Assembly (NCBI GenBank): GCA_025201765.1
Contig: MU623358.1
Coordinates: forward strand, 1-64,000
From: Daldinia sp. FL1419
Taxonomy: Eukaryota; Ascomycota; Sordariomycetes; Xylariales; Hypoxylaceae
Direction of reading: 5' to 3'
Length of the DNA stretch: 64,000 nt
The translations under genes and the position numbers were made by a program. Numbering within the stretch: position 1 is the stretch's first letter; each line of letters begins with the position of its first letter. Below, one piece after another: positions 12,270-23,270 of the stretch. The notes under the pieces are model-generated. The model was not told the origin of the DNA and ran no database searches. It saw only the letters and a program-made list of their open reading frames with translations.

Positions 12270-12890
12270 AAATCGCCCAAGAAGGCGTCGGGGAGATCTA
12301 AGAATTAGCTGTTCATACCTAGCGCGTAAGTCCAAGGCCGGACATTTCGCGGTTAGGTGGGTGACGAGTAGCTGCGAAAGCACCCCGTTTACGATAATGT
12401 ATACCGAGTGGATATTAGGGCTAAAGAGTCCAAAGCCTAGTTGCCCATCTCTGCTATTTGGACGTGATTAGCAGGGTTGGCAAGAAAACCCAGCCCGGCC
12501 GTGAGCGTGGCGATGTTAAGATCGGTCCCCTTAATGGTAAAGGAGGTGATTGGGTCCTTGGTGACTAGGCAAATTCAGGGGGGTGATCCTCGCTTGGTAG
12601 CTGGGTTGATGACTTATGTGCATTGGCTAAAGACCGACCGTCCGATTCCTTGGATTGTTTGCCGGACCTTTTTTCATAGCGGACGTAATTGCATTTATTA
12701 CCTGGAAGTTCCTATCGTGTAATAATAATTTTATCTTTCAGCGTTACAAGTGGGTTATCCATAACCGAGTTACATTCGACTGAGACGAGCTGATACACTA
12801 AAAAATGAGATCGTCTAAGATAGACCCCGGCCGTTGCGACGCCATCCTTACCGAATATATTTCTTGCTATAGAGCGAAGTCAATATTGCG
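12270..12890 (-). pseudogene. Phenylalanine/histidine ammonia-lyase remnant
   Basis: Read on the minus strand, family blocks appear in the right order but in shifting frames. Near 12870-12810 there is SVRMASQRPGSILDDLIF, then a stop. At 12800-12750 there is VSVECNSVMDNPLV. At 12720-12600 there is NFQ...TSAMKK, then after a frame change VRQTIQGIGRSVFSQC, a stop, and VINPATKRGSPP. At 12560-12440 there is DPITSFTIKGTDLNIA, then LGFLANPANHVQIAEMGN, a stop, and ALDSLALIS. At 12380-12300 there is LSQLLVTHLTAKCPALDLRA. These match the C-terminal half of the aromatic amino acid lyase core. At least three in-frame stops and two or more frameshifts make it non-functional. The N-terminal part with the Ala-Ser-Gly cofactor motif was not found. 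The plus-strand ORFs over this stretch are shadows. Confidence 0.78.
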
Positions 12891-13634
12891 GGCGCATTCT
12901 ATGTTTGACGCAGATAAGCAATTCGACCAGATGATTTACGAGTCTCGGCGAGCCTGGCCGTGGTATGGTCAAACTTCTGAAGAGAAGCTGTGGAAGCCCT
13001 TCGTAGTCTATTCGATTTGATGCCGCGGCATCTGTATTCTTCTTGGAATTTAAGGAACTAATATGATCATTCTGATCAACTGCTCAGAACCCAGGTGTGG
13101 AATGACTCGGCGTAACCTTTCGATAACCTACTCAATTTCCCTAAATGGAATATTACATGTGTCGCGGGGCGGACCAAGGAGCGTGGAAACAACTTCGTTA
13201 TCCCGCGAGGAACACTATCTACTGGGACTTTGAAACTCTTCGGAAACAAGACGATTCTCGCCTCCTAGCATACGGAAGCGTCCTAAGCTTGATTGAGAAT
13301 CGCTACATCCTAGTAGCCTACCTAGGTGCTATAAAAGAAGTCCAATACCCTAGGGATTACCGCTTTTAATATATATAGGCCCGCATTTATAGTTCAAGAA
13401 GAATCGTCTTGTGTAGGTATCCTCCAAGTAAGCAAGCACCATGGGAAGTTAAGCCAATCATGCGATGGCTCATATAACTAGTTGCGGCATTACGGCCGCA
13501 TAACAAAGAAAGGATGCAAGAGGGTTTGTTATACACCTTGGTTAAAACGGTTATTAACCAATGTCTGCCATCTGGCAAATGCTACAATCTCAGCAACTTC
13601 TTTACGTTAGTTCTTTACTATTCTAATAGCTCCA
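12891..13634. other. Unassigned region between two pseudogenes
   Basis: Contains ORFs at 12805-13020 and 13145-13369 (+). The second (74 codons) has a reasonably protein-like composition (RYPARNTIYWDFETLRK, then ILVAYLGAIKEV), but I recognise no family and see no splice partners. It may be a fragment of another decayed gene. Confidence 0.4.
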
Positions 13635-14580
13635 ATGGCGAATGTATATACAGACTATATGACTCGCCGTCCAAACGAGGCCCAGAGGTTAGATTCGTTT
13701 AATACAACATTTGCTCCCCACTTACTAACGTTTACAATAGACTCAACGACCAATTCGACATCATGACAGAGTAAACTTCCTTATTTTGCGCAAATCTTTC
13801 GTTACTATCTTTTGACCTCGGATAGGAATATCGGATATATTATACACCCCCCCATTATGCCCCCACCCGGTGCCCGTGTGGCAGACTTTGGAACTGGAAC
13901 CGCAAGGTTCTTACTTTGCCTTTAGTAGATATATCCAGATGCAACGTTTGAAGGTTTCGATATATCTAGTACCCTCTACCCCCCTAAGGACACGCTGCCA
14001 GCAGGCGTTTTACTCAAAGAACTAGATATGAAAAAAACGTTTCCTGAGCACATGCATGGGAAGTAGGTACGACCTAGTTCACGTACGCATGCTAGTTGCA
14101 GCGATGCTCCCGGGCGACTGCAAGGTCGTAGTTCATAACCTCGCCCAGCTGCTCAAGCCTGGAGGGTTTTTGCAATGGGAAGAATGCGATTTCCTAAGCT
14201 CCGAAGGGTTAGGGAGTAGCTCCAGTTGTGAGCCCGATACCTTAAGGCGTATGGGAGAAGCGTTTCATGCTGCGCTCGGTGAACGATTTGAGCATGGATG
14301 GAATACGCTCCCAGATCATACGCCAGAGGCTGGGCTCATGTCGGTAGTTACCGATGTAGCAAGCTCTGACAGATTCAAAGAGATGCGTAGGAAGTTTGGA
14401 ATGTGCATGATGATCCTAATCTTTAACTGGGCCCGGCAGGGGGTCGAACGAGGGGCACCAACGTCCATGTTTGGCAACGACTTGGATAAGTTGGAGAAAA
14501 AGTTCGAAGATGAGATTAAGTCGGGGTGCTATTTCAAATTTAACATCCACGTTGCTTGCGCTCGAAAAGTAGTAAAATAA
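13635..14580 (+). pseudogene. SAM-dependent methyltransferase pseudogene
   Basis: Exons can still be traced: 13635-13687 (from MANVYTDYMTRRPNEAQ), 13741-13770 (RLNDQFDIMT) and 13826-14580. They are joined by two GT-AG introns, the first with a TACTAAC branch site. The third exon carries the glycine-rich SAM motif (ARVADFGTGTARFLL), then DATFEGFDIS, YDLVHVRMLVAAMLPGD and LAQLLKPGGFLQWEE, as in fungal UbiE/LaeA-like class I methyltransferases. Two lesions break it: consecutive TAG TAG codons at 13923-13928 just after motif I, and a 4-bp TAGG insertion just before YDLVHV (about 14065-14068) that shifts frame. The last open stretch (14056-14580) is therefore only the C-terminal two thirds. The natural substrate cannot be told. 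Confidence 0.8.
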
Positions 14581-15893
14581 GTAACCCTAGATTTTATCTT
14601 TAGATCTGATATCCGTTGGCTAGGTGCCAGGGAATAAGCGGGTATTAGTCCTGAAAGGAGTATATCTGCACAGCTGTGTATATATAAGGGGCGCGTCGCG
14701 CACCATTTGGCGGTTACTGTCAGAGTTCTAGCGTGTGCTACATATGTGGTCGCCCTTAGCCACAGCTGTAGATATCCACTTGACTAAAACGTAATTTCGT
14801 TATGAGCAGAATTGCTATAACAGTACCTACATATTTCGTGCAGCGGGTTCCTCGCGGTATAACGGGGTTGTTTCCTTGCTTCTTGGTCTAAGTCGTGACA
14901 GTTACAAGGTGAAGCGTTATCATTCTAATACATCTATACGGCAACTCACAGCGGCAGAGCTGCTGCTTCTCAACTCGTACTCTAAGATTGACCTCCTTCA
15001 AAGGGTACTCTCTGACACTAGGATACGAAGGTTTAGGTCGTATCATATCAAGAATCTTATCACTGCGGTAGAATTTAAAACTGAGCTCGAGGCTTCTAGA
15101 AAATATGTTTGAATTTAATTCATCTCCACTGGTTTCAAACCGTAACCCCGTGGGAGGTAAAGAGAGAGAAAAGAATAAGTGTATTAATTTTTCAAGAATT
15201 TTAAACGGGGAGACCCCCAAGAAAAGTTTTTTTACTTTTACATGATGTCTGGCATCTTATATTTCTTCGTATCTGCACCAGTAGGCTCCGGGAAACTTAG
15301 AAATCGTCTGTATAAGCTCAAAGATGCGGTGCAAGTCTTGCTTCTTTTATATAGCGCCTCTTAGTACATGTGCGCGGGCACTTGCCATGGGACGTTCTAC
15401 AACTAGCGAGTTTACCAAGCTACCCACAGCTATCATCCTTGCCTTAGGGTAGGCTTACGTTCCTTTATTCGTGCGCGCATATATTTATTCTAAGTTTCTG
15501 AAGTCATCCATAACACTTGGACTCTATATAAATTTAAGCCGAAAGCAAAGGCTGTGATTTATGTACATTTTATCATTGATAAACTACATGGCAAAGAAAT
15601 CTAATAACTGGAAGGAAATGCTCCTAGTAACAATATGAACATTGAATAGATAGATAATTGGATATATGTAGGTATCCATAAGCCGGAATAAAGTCTTTTC
15701 TGGTTTTCGACGGTTTCGACTCTCGCTAACCCATAAGCTCACTGGAAAATATCGTTCTGCGCACCGGGCTGCCAACCCATCTTCTGGTTGTATCCTGGGG
15801 AAATTCCAGCTGGAGTCTCTACGTTGTTGCCGTCGGCCTCTGCAGCATGTGTCAGCACTTATAAAGCTATAAGATAGAGGGGAAGAAGCAAAT
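14581..15893. other. Intergenic region, nothing recognised
   Basis: About 1.3 kb. Overlapping ORFs on both strands at 14876-15220 and a minus ORF at 15584-15913 have no family features. The last overlaps the 3' end of the monooxygenase gene. Confidence 0.5.
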
Positions 15894-16852
15894 TCACGCA
15901 CGATTCCAAGCAATCATTTGCTTTGCCCCGGTGATACAGGCTGTCTTTCCGTCGCCACAATATACGGGCGCCTTAGCAGGGGCAACTGTTCTCGTAGAAG
16001 TGGAGCCGGTGACGCGGCACTTGAAGTTTTGCATATACATGTTTGGTTCGCCACCTGACGTGACGGGGTCAATTAATGGTAATAAATATATAAAAGAGCA
16101 GGGCTTTAGCTTACATCCGTCAGGAACCCACAACCAAGCGCAGTAGCAGCCATCTTCAGGGCAAGGCGGAAGGTCAAGAGGCACCTGGTAAGTGGCTAGG
16201 CGTTTCCAGGGGGTGCTATTTCCATGTTAGCCCCCAGGTCTGGGATGCGATTATATTACCAAGAGAGCGGACGTACTGTTCTAGCACGGTAAATACCGCC
16301 AAATTCTCCATTGTCACCTTAGAGAGGTCGGAGTTGTACGAGATGGCAAAGGCGGTGCCGGCGGCGGTTGATTCGTTATGAGTATGCATTGCGCCTCCTG
16401 CACCGTCGGGGTTGGCGTTGAGACACTTATCGGCGCTTGGGCTATGCCAATCTTCCGGATGCTGCTGTCCGTCCGGCCACTCTGATGAAAACTTTCCGTC
16501 GTAGGAGAGGGTAGTTTGGGCGCGGTTGTGAGCCAACTCGACGGTAAAGGATCCGCCGGCTGGTAATTCCAAGAAATCGCCCGGGCTAGGACGGAACTGC
16601 TCCGAGTCGCAACCGCGGTCGTGCTGCATCCACCATTGACTCTTCGGAAGTTGGAAGAGGGGATTCACGACGGTGTTGGTATTTTTGTCTTCCACACCAG
16701 GTTCCGTACCGTTCTAACAGGGTTATTATCTAATGTTAACCAATCACTAAGGAATTACTTACTAGGCAGTACATGCCCTTGGTGAAAGCAGCAACATGAG
16801 CTCGGACGAAGCCAGCTGATGCTATCGTAGCAATAATTGTGGCAGTCTTCAT
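15894..16852 (-). CDS. Secreted AA14-like lytic polysaccharide monooxygenase
   Basis: Four exons: 16852-16763, 16713-16277, 16215-16115 and 16054-15894. The GT-AG introns are 49, 61 and 60 bp and the CDS is 789 nt (262 residues). Residues 1-18 are a signal peptide ending in VRA; cleavage leaves His19 as the new N-terminus (HVAAFTKGMYC), the first arm of a copper histidine brace. A second conserved His lies in GGAMHTHNES (His140, with His142 nearby). Downstream come DLPPCPEDGCYCAWLWVPDG, NMYMQNFKCRVTG and GAKQMIAWN, Cys-rich steps that parallel AA14 enzymes (PPCPEGGCHCAWFW type). The family role is copper-dependent oxidative cleavage of plant cell wall polysaccharide, xylan in the founding members. 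The AA14 assignment is from recalled motif pattern; a related but uncharacterised copper family is possible. No binding module or GPI tail is seen. Confidence 0.75.
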
Positions 16853-18602
16853 TCTGTACAGCAGATTTGAAGCAATATCAAGATTAAAGCGATGATCAGA
16901 AATCACGAAGGGGGTAAAGATGATCGAAAGAGTTGATGTGCTTGAAGATATTCAAGGGCCCATCCAAATATTGTTGGCAGACATCCATCTATTTAAATCT
17001 TTTTCGTTTCTATGATAATTCGCCTGGCGTTCGGGCCATTCCTAAAGTTTCATCGCCTCTTAATCAGGCCTTAAAGGGGAAGAGAGCCTCTGGGGTAAAG
17101 AATCGGCCAATACAGGGGTCATGAGAATGTAGCTGACGCCACCGGATGGGGCTTGGCTCAGCCCAGCTATACATAAATCACAGGATTTAGATCTCAAATG
17201 GGAAACTAAATAGATTTTGGCTGATCTTGATCCTATAATCAGCTTACTATTGGACGAAACGGCCAGCTCGATTCAAAATGGCCATCTCCTTTTTCCTTTT
17301 TCTTCGGCCAGGGGAAAGCGGGCCACGATGAAACATTCTGGCTCAGTTGTAAGCGGTGGGGCCAGCAAAAGTGAAAGCGTTAGGTATACGAGGTAAGTTA
17401 ACTATAACTATATATTTCCAGACCTTCGGTGCGTATCACTCATATCCCTCTAGGAGGCCTTCATCGAGATAGTATTGAAATCGTGCTTAGCCACTAATAA
17501 AGATTTCTTGGACTCGCGATATCTATTCATCACCTATAGACTTAGACTAATGCTCGATTCTGGTTAAAGCCGGCTGGATAACAGCCTAAAACATGTAAAG
17601 CATTGTGTTGTCGTCAGCCCCGTATCGAACAGCCAATAATTGTCAGATATTGATGACGAGAATATAGCGTTCAAATATGCTGAAGAAATATTTCCATTCC
17701 TATGCTGTAATTCACCCAATCCAAATATACATAGAGGCAGCACTCGTCTCAAAAGAGTATATCAACCACAACAGGTTAAATACGTGTATCGCTCGTTTAT
17801 ATCGAACTACTGAAGATGAATTAAGGCCATTTCTTTCTTGGTACTTAACGAAACCGGACCGCCGTTAACGGGATCAAAGGTCTAAGAGTCAAATGTCCAA
17901 TTCAAGTGTCCAATTCAAGCCTATCAATTATTTGCAAGTAATGCACTAAGAAGAGAAGCCATATAACGAGTTTCCGATATGTGCCGTATTCACAACACAT
18001 AACTGCGAGGATACGAGATATGCCTCCGAGCGCATTTCCAGACGGGTACCTACCTATACCTAAAAGTTTCTTCTAATGTAAATAAAGTATACCTATAAGG
18101 GGCCTACCTATAAAAAAAAAAGATAAACACGAGAAATAAGGAAAGCCTTATTAACCCCGACCAATTGTCCAATATGACCACTTAACAAGTACTTCATAAC
18201 ATATGTAGCACATTTTAGGCAGGTAAATATTCTTAGTACTATCAAAGCACGCAGGAATGGGCCTAGTAAAAATATTTCTAAAAATAAGTTCCTTCTAGAT
18301 TATGAGCCATCAAAGAGATTAAGAGATAAAAAAGGATGACCTTGAGAATTGGGAACCAGGTTAAGAAGTTACAACTGCTAATGCCTTGATGCGTTTGTCG
18401 GTTTTAGTTGTCTCCCCTACTACGTCACAGGTGCTGAGACGGTCCGTTCCGGACGGTGTGGGGCCAATTTAGATCGGTGCGCGGGGAGCCAACCCAGGTA
18501 CGTACCCGGTTTCCGATTTAAAATTCCACCCCCCCCTCAAAAAAAACTTCAGCATCTCCATCATCGGAGCAGACGCCGAGAACTACCTTCAAATTCGCCG
18601 AA
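16853..18602. other. Intergenic region between divergent genes
   Basis: About 1.75 kb between the divergently read monooxygenase and TPR genes, so it holds both promoters. A pyrimidine-rich and A-rich stretch (about 18526-18560) lies just upstream of the TPR start. No further gene is supported. Confidence 0.5.
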
Positions 18603-20255
18603 ATGGCGAAGCCAAAGTCATTCACAAAACAACCAAAGACCAAACCGAAGAAGGAACAGAAGCTTGATACAGCAGATGATTTTCAGGCTGCCGGGGTCGA
18701 GTTTGAGGAAGCCGCCGGAAAATGGCGTGCGGGAGATGCCACCAAATCCATGAGATTCTTCCAGCGGGCCATCGATGTATACGACCAAGGCCTTCGTAAG
18801 TTTCCGCAGAGCCTCGACCTTGCCTATAACAAGTAAGTAAAACATTCCAAATGACCGCATTTCATGGGCCAGCCCCACCGATTCTGGGCCGTGATTGTTT
18901 TATTGCGATTGAATCCGCCTTATCCTCTCTACGCGATACACATCTTTCTCTCCTAAAGGCTCCACTAACATTACTACAGAGCTCGAGTGCAGCTAGAGAT
19001 AGCTACACACCCCATCCTCGTGGAACAATTACAGCAGCCACTAAGAGTGGTTCTAGATGAAGCATTAGCGTCGCATCGGTACGCGTTAAAGCTAGATCCG
19101 GAGAATTCGGACGCTCTCTTCAATGCGTCTCAAGTTCTTACTTCCATCGCAGAATCTATAGCCAATGATGAAGACGATGAGTCGGCCAGAACAGAAGCCG
19201 AGGCCATGAAAGTGCTTAGGGAAGCGCTCGACCTACAGACAGCCTGTCTCAGCTTGCAGGAGCAAAAATACCAAGAATTCCTTGAGCAAGAACGCTTCGC
19301 GAATGAGCAAGTAGAAGATTCAGGCGAAAAAGAAGCAGTGACATCCGGACCGGGAGCCGGATCAGGAGCCGGCACTGCTGAAGAAGATGAAGAATGGTTC
19401 AACGTAGTCGAACCAGTTACTAGCGACACACTTCTCGACACGCTTCTCGCTCAACTGGCCACTCTCACTACTTTCTGTAGCATATTGGGCTCTTCTCCCG
19501 GCGCTGCTCCTCCGAATACGCTCGCCTGGGCCGAAGATGTTTCGTCGGGTCTTGTGGAAAAAGTGCGGGCTATCTCGCGTGACCAGCCGGATCGATTACA
19601 AGAGGTCGCTCTGACGAGGGCCAATCTTGCCTCGGCGATGCTAGAGGCGGGTTATAGATCTGGTAAGATCGATGCCGAAACCTATAGTCAAGAACTAAAT
19701 TCCGTCTTGACCAATGTGGAGCTTCATCTTAACGAGTCAGTCGAGGGTCTGATGGCGAAAGCACGCTCTCTTCTATCGTTCTGCTCGGCACTAGCAGAAT
19801 CCGAGAACGGAGATGCCCGGTCGAAATCGACGTTGCGGTGGAATTTCCTTACGGCTAGCATAGCAAGTTTGAAATCCGCGTCCGCTATACGAGGAATTTC
19901 CCAAGAAGATTTGGAAACTACGCACCTCCTACGTGGCGATGCGTCCTTATACCTTTACACTATGGCGTTCCCACCGGCGTCGCATCAAACCGCTATAAAT
20001 ACGGCTTCCCAAAACGCTAAGAACGCCGAGGTATATTACCGCAACGCTAGTAGATTAAGTCTAGGTGAGGATGAAAGAGATGTTGCTTCGATAAAGTTGG
20101 CAGTCGCGCAACACCTTCAGGCCTACTCCCAAGGAGGCACGCAAATCGATATCAGTAGTCTATTCAACGCGAGTCCACGAGGCCAGGAGTGGGTTGTGGC
20201 GCAGCTTGAGGATATGCTGGCGGATAATCTTGTGCCCCAGGCTCTATTTTCGTAA
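18603..20255 (+). CDS. TPR-type hypothetical protein
   Basis: Two exons, 18603-18832 and 18980-20255, joined by a 147-bp GT-AG intron that restores NKARVQLEI. The CDS is 1506 nt (501 residues). The N-terminus is a Lys-rich tail (MAKPKSFTKQPKTKPKKEQK) of the kind found on nucleolar or ribosome-associated proteins. Helical TPR-like units follow at about 27-75 (AAGKWRAGDATKSMRFFQRA, LRKFPQSLDLAYNK) and about 100-125 (HRYALKLDPENSDALFN). A low-complexity acidic/Gly stretch lies at about 185-215. The rest is predicted all-helical. It faces the CobW-like gene tail to tail, 123 bp apart. I do not recognise a named orthologue; a chaperone or ribosome assembly role would be a guess. Confidence 0.85.
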
Positions 20256-20378
20256 ATCTTAGATACCCTAAGCAACTGAAGGTAATTGACCTACATCAAT
20301 AATCCCTATCCGGTAGGCGGACCTGGATTTCATATGCGTTAATATAAGCTCTAGCGTGAAATGCGTTTGGTAAACTTC

Positions 20379-22081
20379 TTAGTGTTTATGGTCCCCATGT
20401 CCATGGCCGTTACTATGATCATGACCCTCGTGACTAGTTTCGAGCCAATCTTCGAATCCATCCTCGAATAGTTCGTCTAATCTCTCCTGAACATTCTCAG
20501 ATTCCATCGCAGCTTCCCAGTTACTAAACTCCTCATCGTCCAATAGACAAGCGTCAAAGGCCTTTCGTAACCGCTCTTCGCCCCCGCTCCGCATTTGCTG
20601 GCCGATGAAGACAAGTTCCTGCCTCCGGTCTCCCCACTTGCCGTCGAAATCGCGAGTGATGGCTTTTCTCGTCTCCAGATCCGAGGGCCACTCGCTCTCG
20701 GGGACTTCGCAGTGCCAGAGGTCTTGACCCGATATGGTCAACATTACACCTGCTTGAGACCATTCGCCATACTAAGTAATTACGTTAGTGTAGGAAGCTT
20801 AGGAGGCCGTTAATATTACCTACCATCCTAGGCCTCGTAGCAAGCCATAGGAATCCCTTTGAACGCAGCAGCGGCCCAAAGGTTTTGTCGGCCATTTTCG
20901 AGGCCAATCGCGCTTTTGGGTCGAGTTGGGGTTGCTCGTTCTCCATATCGGTATCTTCGTCAGTCCCCTCGTCCTCGTCTTCATCTTCACCAGCACTATC
21001 CGTCTCTTCGACGTCCATATCCTCTCCTTCGATCTGGTATTCCGTTTGGATAACAACGAAAACAGACTTGATCGTATTCCACAGGCGCTCCGGGTGCAAA
21101 GGACGACGGGCTCGGTAGACAAATGTACCTATCCCAAACTCCTCCGTTTCAGGACTGATCTCTTCATTCAGGCTCTTTAGCCACCCGGCGCTTAGTGCCG
21201 CTTTCTCGTACGAAAACAGGCGAGTATCGAGTATCTCTCCCAGGTCGAGCCGGCATTTGACAGTCGAAACAACCTTGGCGCTCGGGTTGAGCTTCTTCAC
21301 GACCCCTTTGATCCGGTTCACTTCATCTTTGGTGACTAGATCGCACTTGTTGACTATGACGATATCTGCGAATTCCACTTGATCGACCTGCAAGTCGGAA
21401 ATATTCCTATCGTCCTCCTGTGGGACGTCGGTTTGGCGGTCAACTAAGAAGTCGGCCGTCGCAAAGTCCTGCATAAAATTGACAGCGTCTACAAGCGTGA
21501 TGCATGCGTCTAGGCGCGCGACTTTGGATAGGCCGCCGGCTTTCAGAATCTCAGCCAGCTTTTTATTAACCTCCTTGTCGCCCTGCTCTTCTGTTTCAAG
21601 GTCATATCCAGCAGCAATATGCATATCTGCAAACCTAACGCCGCCAGTTAGTAGGACGGCTATGTCAAGGTTATAGGTAGTAGGTATATTAAACCTACTC
21701 TTCTGAAAACGTCTCCGCGACTTGCATTGGTTCGCTAACTCCAGAGCTCTCGATGACTAAATATTCAACTTGCTTTTCTTCCGCTAATCTAGCGACCTCT
21801 TCAAGAAGGTCCCCTCGCAAGGTACAGCAGATGCAGCCATTCTGCATAGCCACTACTTGTTCCTCCTTGCGAGTGACGTCGTGTGAAGCGAGTAGAGCCG
21901 CATCGATGTTTAACGCGCCGACATCGTTAACTATGACCCCTATTCGGAGACCATGCCCAGGGGATGTGAGGATGCTTTCGAGTAGAGTCGTTTTACCCGA
22001 TCCTAGAAATCCACTGAGAAGAGTAACTGGGAGCCTCCCTTCGGTCCTACTATGGGTATCAACGAGGAGTGCTGGTGCCAT
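20379..22081 (-). CDS. CobW/COG0523 GTPase, zinc metallochaperone type
   Basis: Three exons: 22081-21699, 21634-20824 and 20771-20379. Introns are 64 and 52 bp and the CDS is 1587 nt (528 residues). The G3E GTPase features are clear: P-loop GFLGSGKTT (24-32), the metal-binding GCICC motif (82-86), a Walker B-like EYLVIESSG and base-recognition NKCD (223-226). A CobW C-terminal domain follows the acidic insert (DEDEDEGTDEDTDMENE). The C-terminus is His-rich (HEGHDHSNGHGHGDHKH), a likely metal-storage tail. The family hands metal, often zinc, to client enzymes such as methionine aminopeptidase; this gene resembles the eukaryotic ZNG1/CBWD group but the client is not shown by the sequence. Confidence 0.92.
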
Positions 22082-22828
22082 TATTTCAGGTTATTTGCTA
22101 GGAATAGAATCTCACACGGAGCCTTCTGAGTGGAACAAATATCTTGATTGGAATACTACAAATCTCTTCTTGTCTCTACGCTCCTGGCAATTTATACGAT
22201 GAATCACGCTCGCTAGAATGCGAGAGGGCTAGGGCAAAGAAAAATTCCTTGGTCGACACCGCATATATTGGCCTGTAGGTAAGCCACGGTTTTCCAGGTG
22301 CTTATCATATTTCGCCAATCAATGAGTCCATTTCTCGTAACACCTTGTTGGCCTCTTGGAGACATTTTCCCGTCTATCGTAGGAGACATCTCCAAATGCA
22401 TCTTTCTTGTTACAGACGTACATATTACCTCCTAGGTACCCGAAATGTGCCCCGGAGGAGGCCACAGCTCCCCGGTTGCTCCTAACGAAGTCGTATAGTG
22501 AAGCTTCTGTATGAGAACCTTGATGGTAATGTTCACGCAAGGACGTCAGCGAACCCTGATGGCTTGTGGGGATTATAGCTCAAGGTTGAGTAATTCACAT
22601 TGTCTGATTGGCAGTATTAATAATAAAGAGTCTCGGTAGGAACAATGATATGCTACGGTAGGAATGCCCATGTAACTTATAGTCGTGAACTCTTACAGCA
22701 TTTTCACGCTTAGCAGATTCCAGGGAACTTAAGAAAAGAGGACTCTGTTAAAACAGACGAGTGTTTAGCTCCCCTATAATATATTGAATGACATATACCT
22801 ACACGAAGCAAAGCTTGCTATGGACCTA
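22082..22828. other. Promoter side of CobW gene and possible small gene remnant
   Basis: On the minus strand, two overlapping ORFs in different frames (22319-22540 and 22213-22401) may be one broken coding stretch: a part with GAHFGYLGGNMYVCNKKDAF, then GQQGVTRNGLIDWRNM in the next frame. I do not recognise it. The region ends at the TA-flanked inverted repeat at 22829. Confidence 0.35.
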
Positions 22829-22845
22829 CAGTTATGGGACAAAAA
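22829..22845 (+). repeat. Left terminal inverted repeat (17 bp)
   Basis: CAGTTATGGGACAAAAA preceded by TA. It is a perfect inverted match to 39137-39153. The identity runs to 21 bp if the flanking CCTA/TAGG is included. Confidence 0.9.
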
Positions 22846-22899
22846 AACTGCACACCTCAAATTTATATATATATAGTTTTAATAATTCCTTTTAATACC

Positions 22900-23270
22900 A
22901 TAATGCCTTAAATTTTTTTAAGGTTTTTTATTGTAACAAAAATATATAAATAATGAAAAAATGATACCTTATTTAGTATAATAATTCCATATATTAACCT
23001 TATAATTTTTAAATCTTAAATAACCTTATATATATAATTTTTTTAATTTTTTTTAATTTTTTGTATTTTATTAGGATATTAAAATATTTTTTTAAATTAA
23101 AAAAGTTTAGATTTTGAAGATTTTATAAATTATTTATGTTTTATTAACCAAATATATGAATTTTTTTTTAATTGGTTAGTTATGCTAATCTTTTTTAATT
23201 AGTTAGCCTTATATTATATTTAGTTATATCTTAATTAATTAACCTTATATTTAATTATAGATTAAATTGT
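22900..23270. repeat. Dispersed repeat shared with 7020-7600, inverted
   Basis: The steps AATGCCTTAAATTTTTTTAA, ATATTAACCTTATAATTTTT and TTATTAACCAAATATATGAA correspond in reverse complement and in order to sequence between about 7600 and 7020. The two AT-rich blocks thus share a repeat family in opposite orientation. Confidence 0.7.

Noticed and set aside
12256..13020. Three plus-strand ORFs of 71-81 codons
   Set aside because: No family features, and the opposite strand shows the ammonia-lyase remnant in most of this stretch.
14056..14580. Intact 174-residue methyltransferase gene
   Set aside because: The N-terminal SAM motif lies upstream in another frame behind two stop codons, so this is only the tail of a pseudogene.
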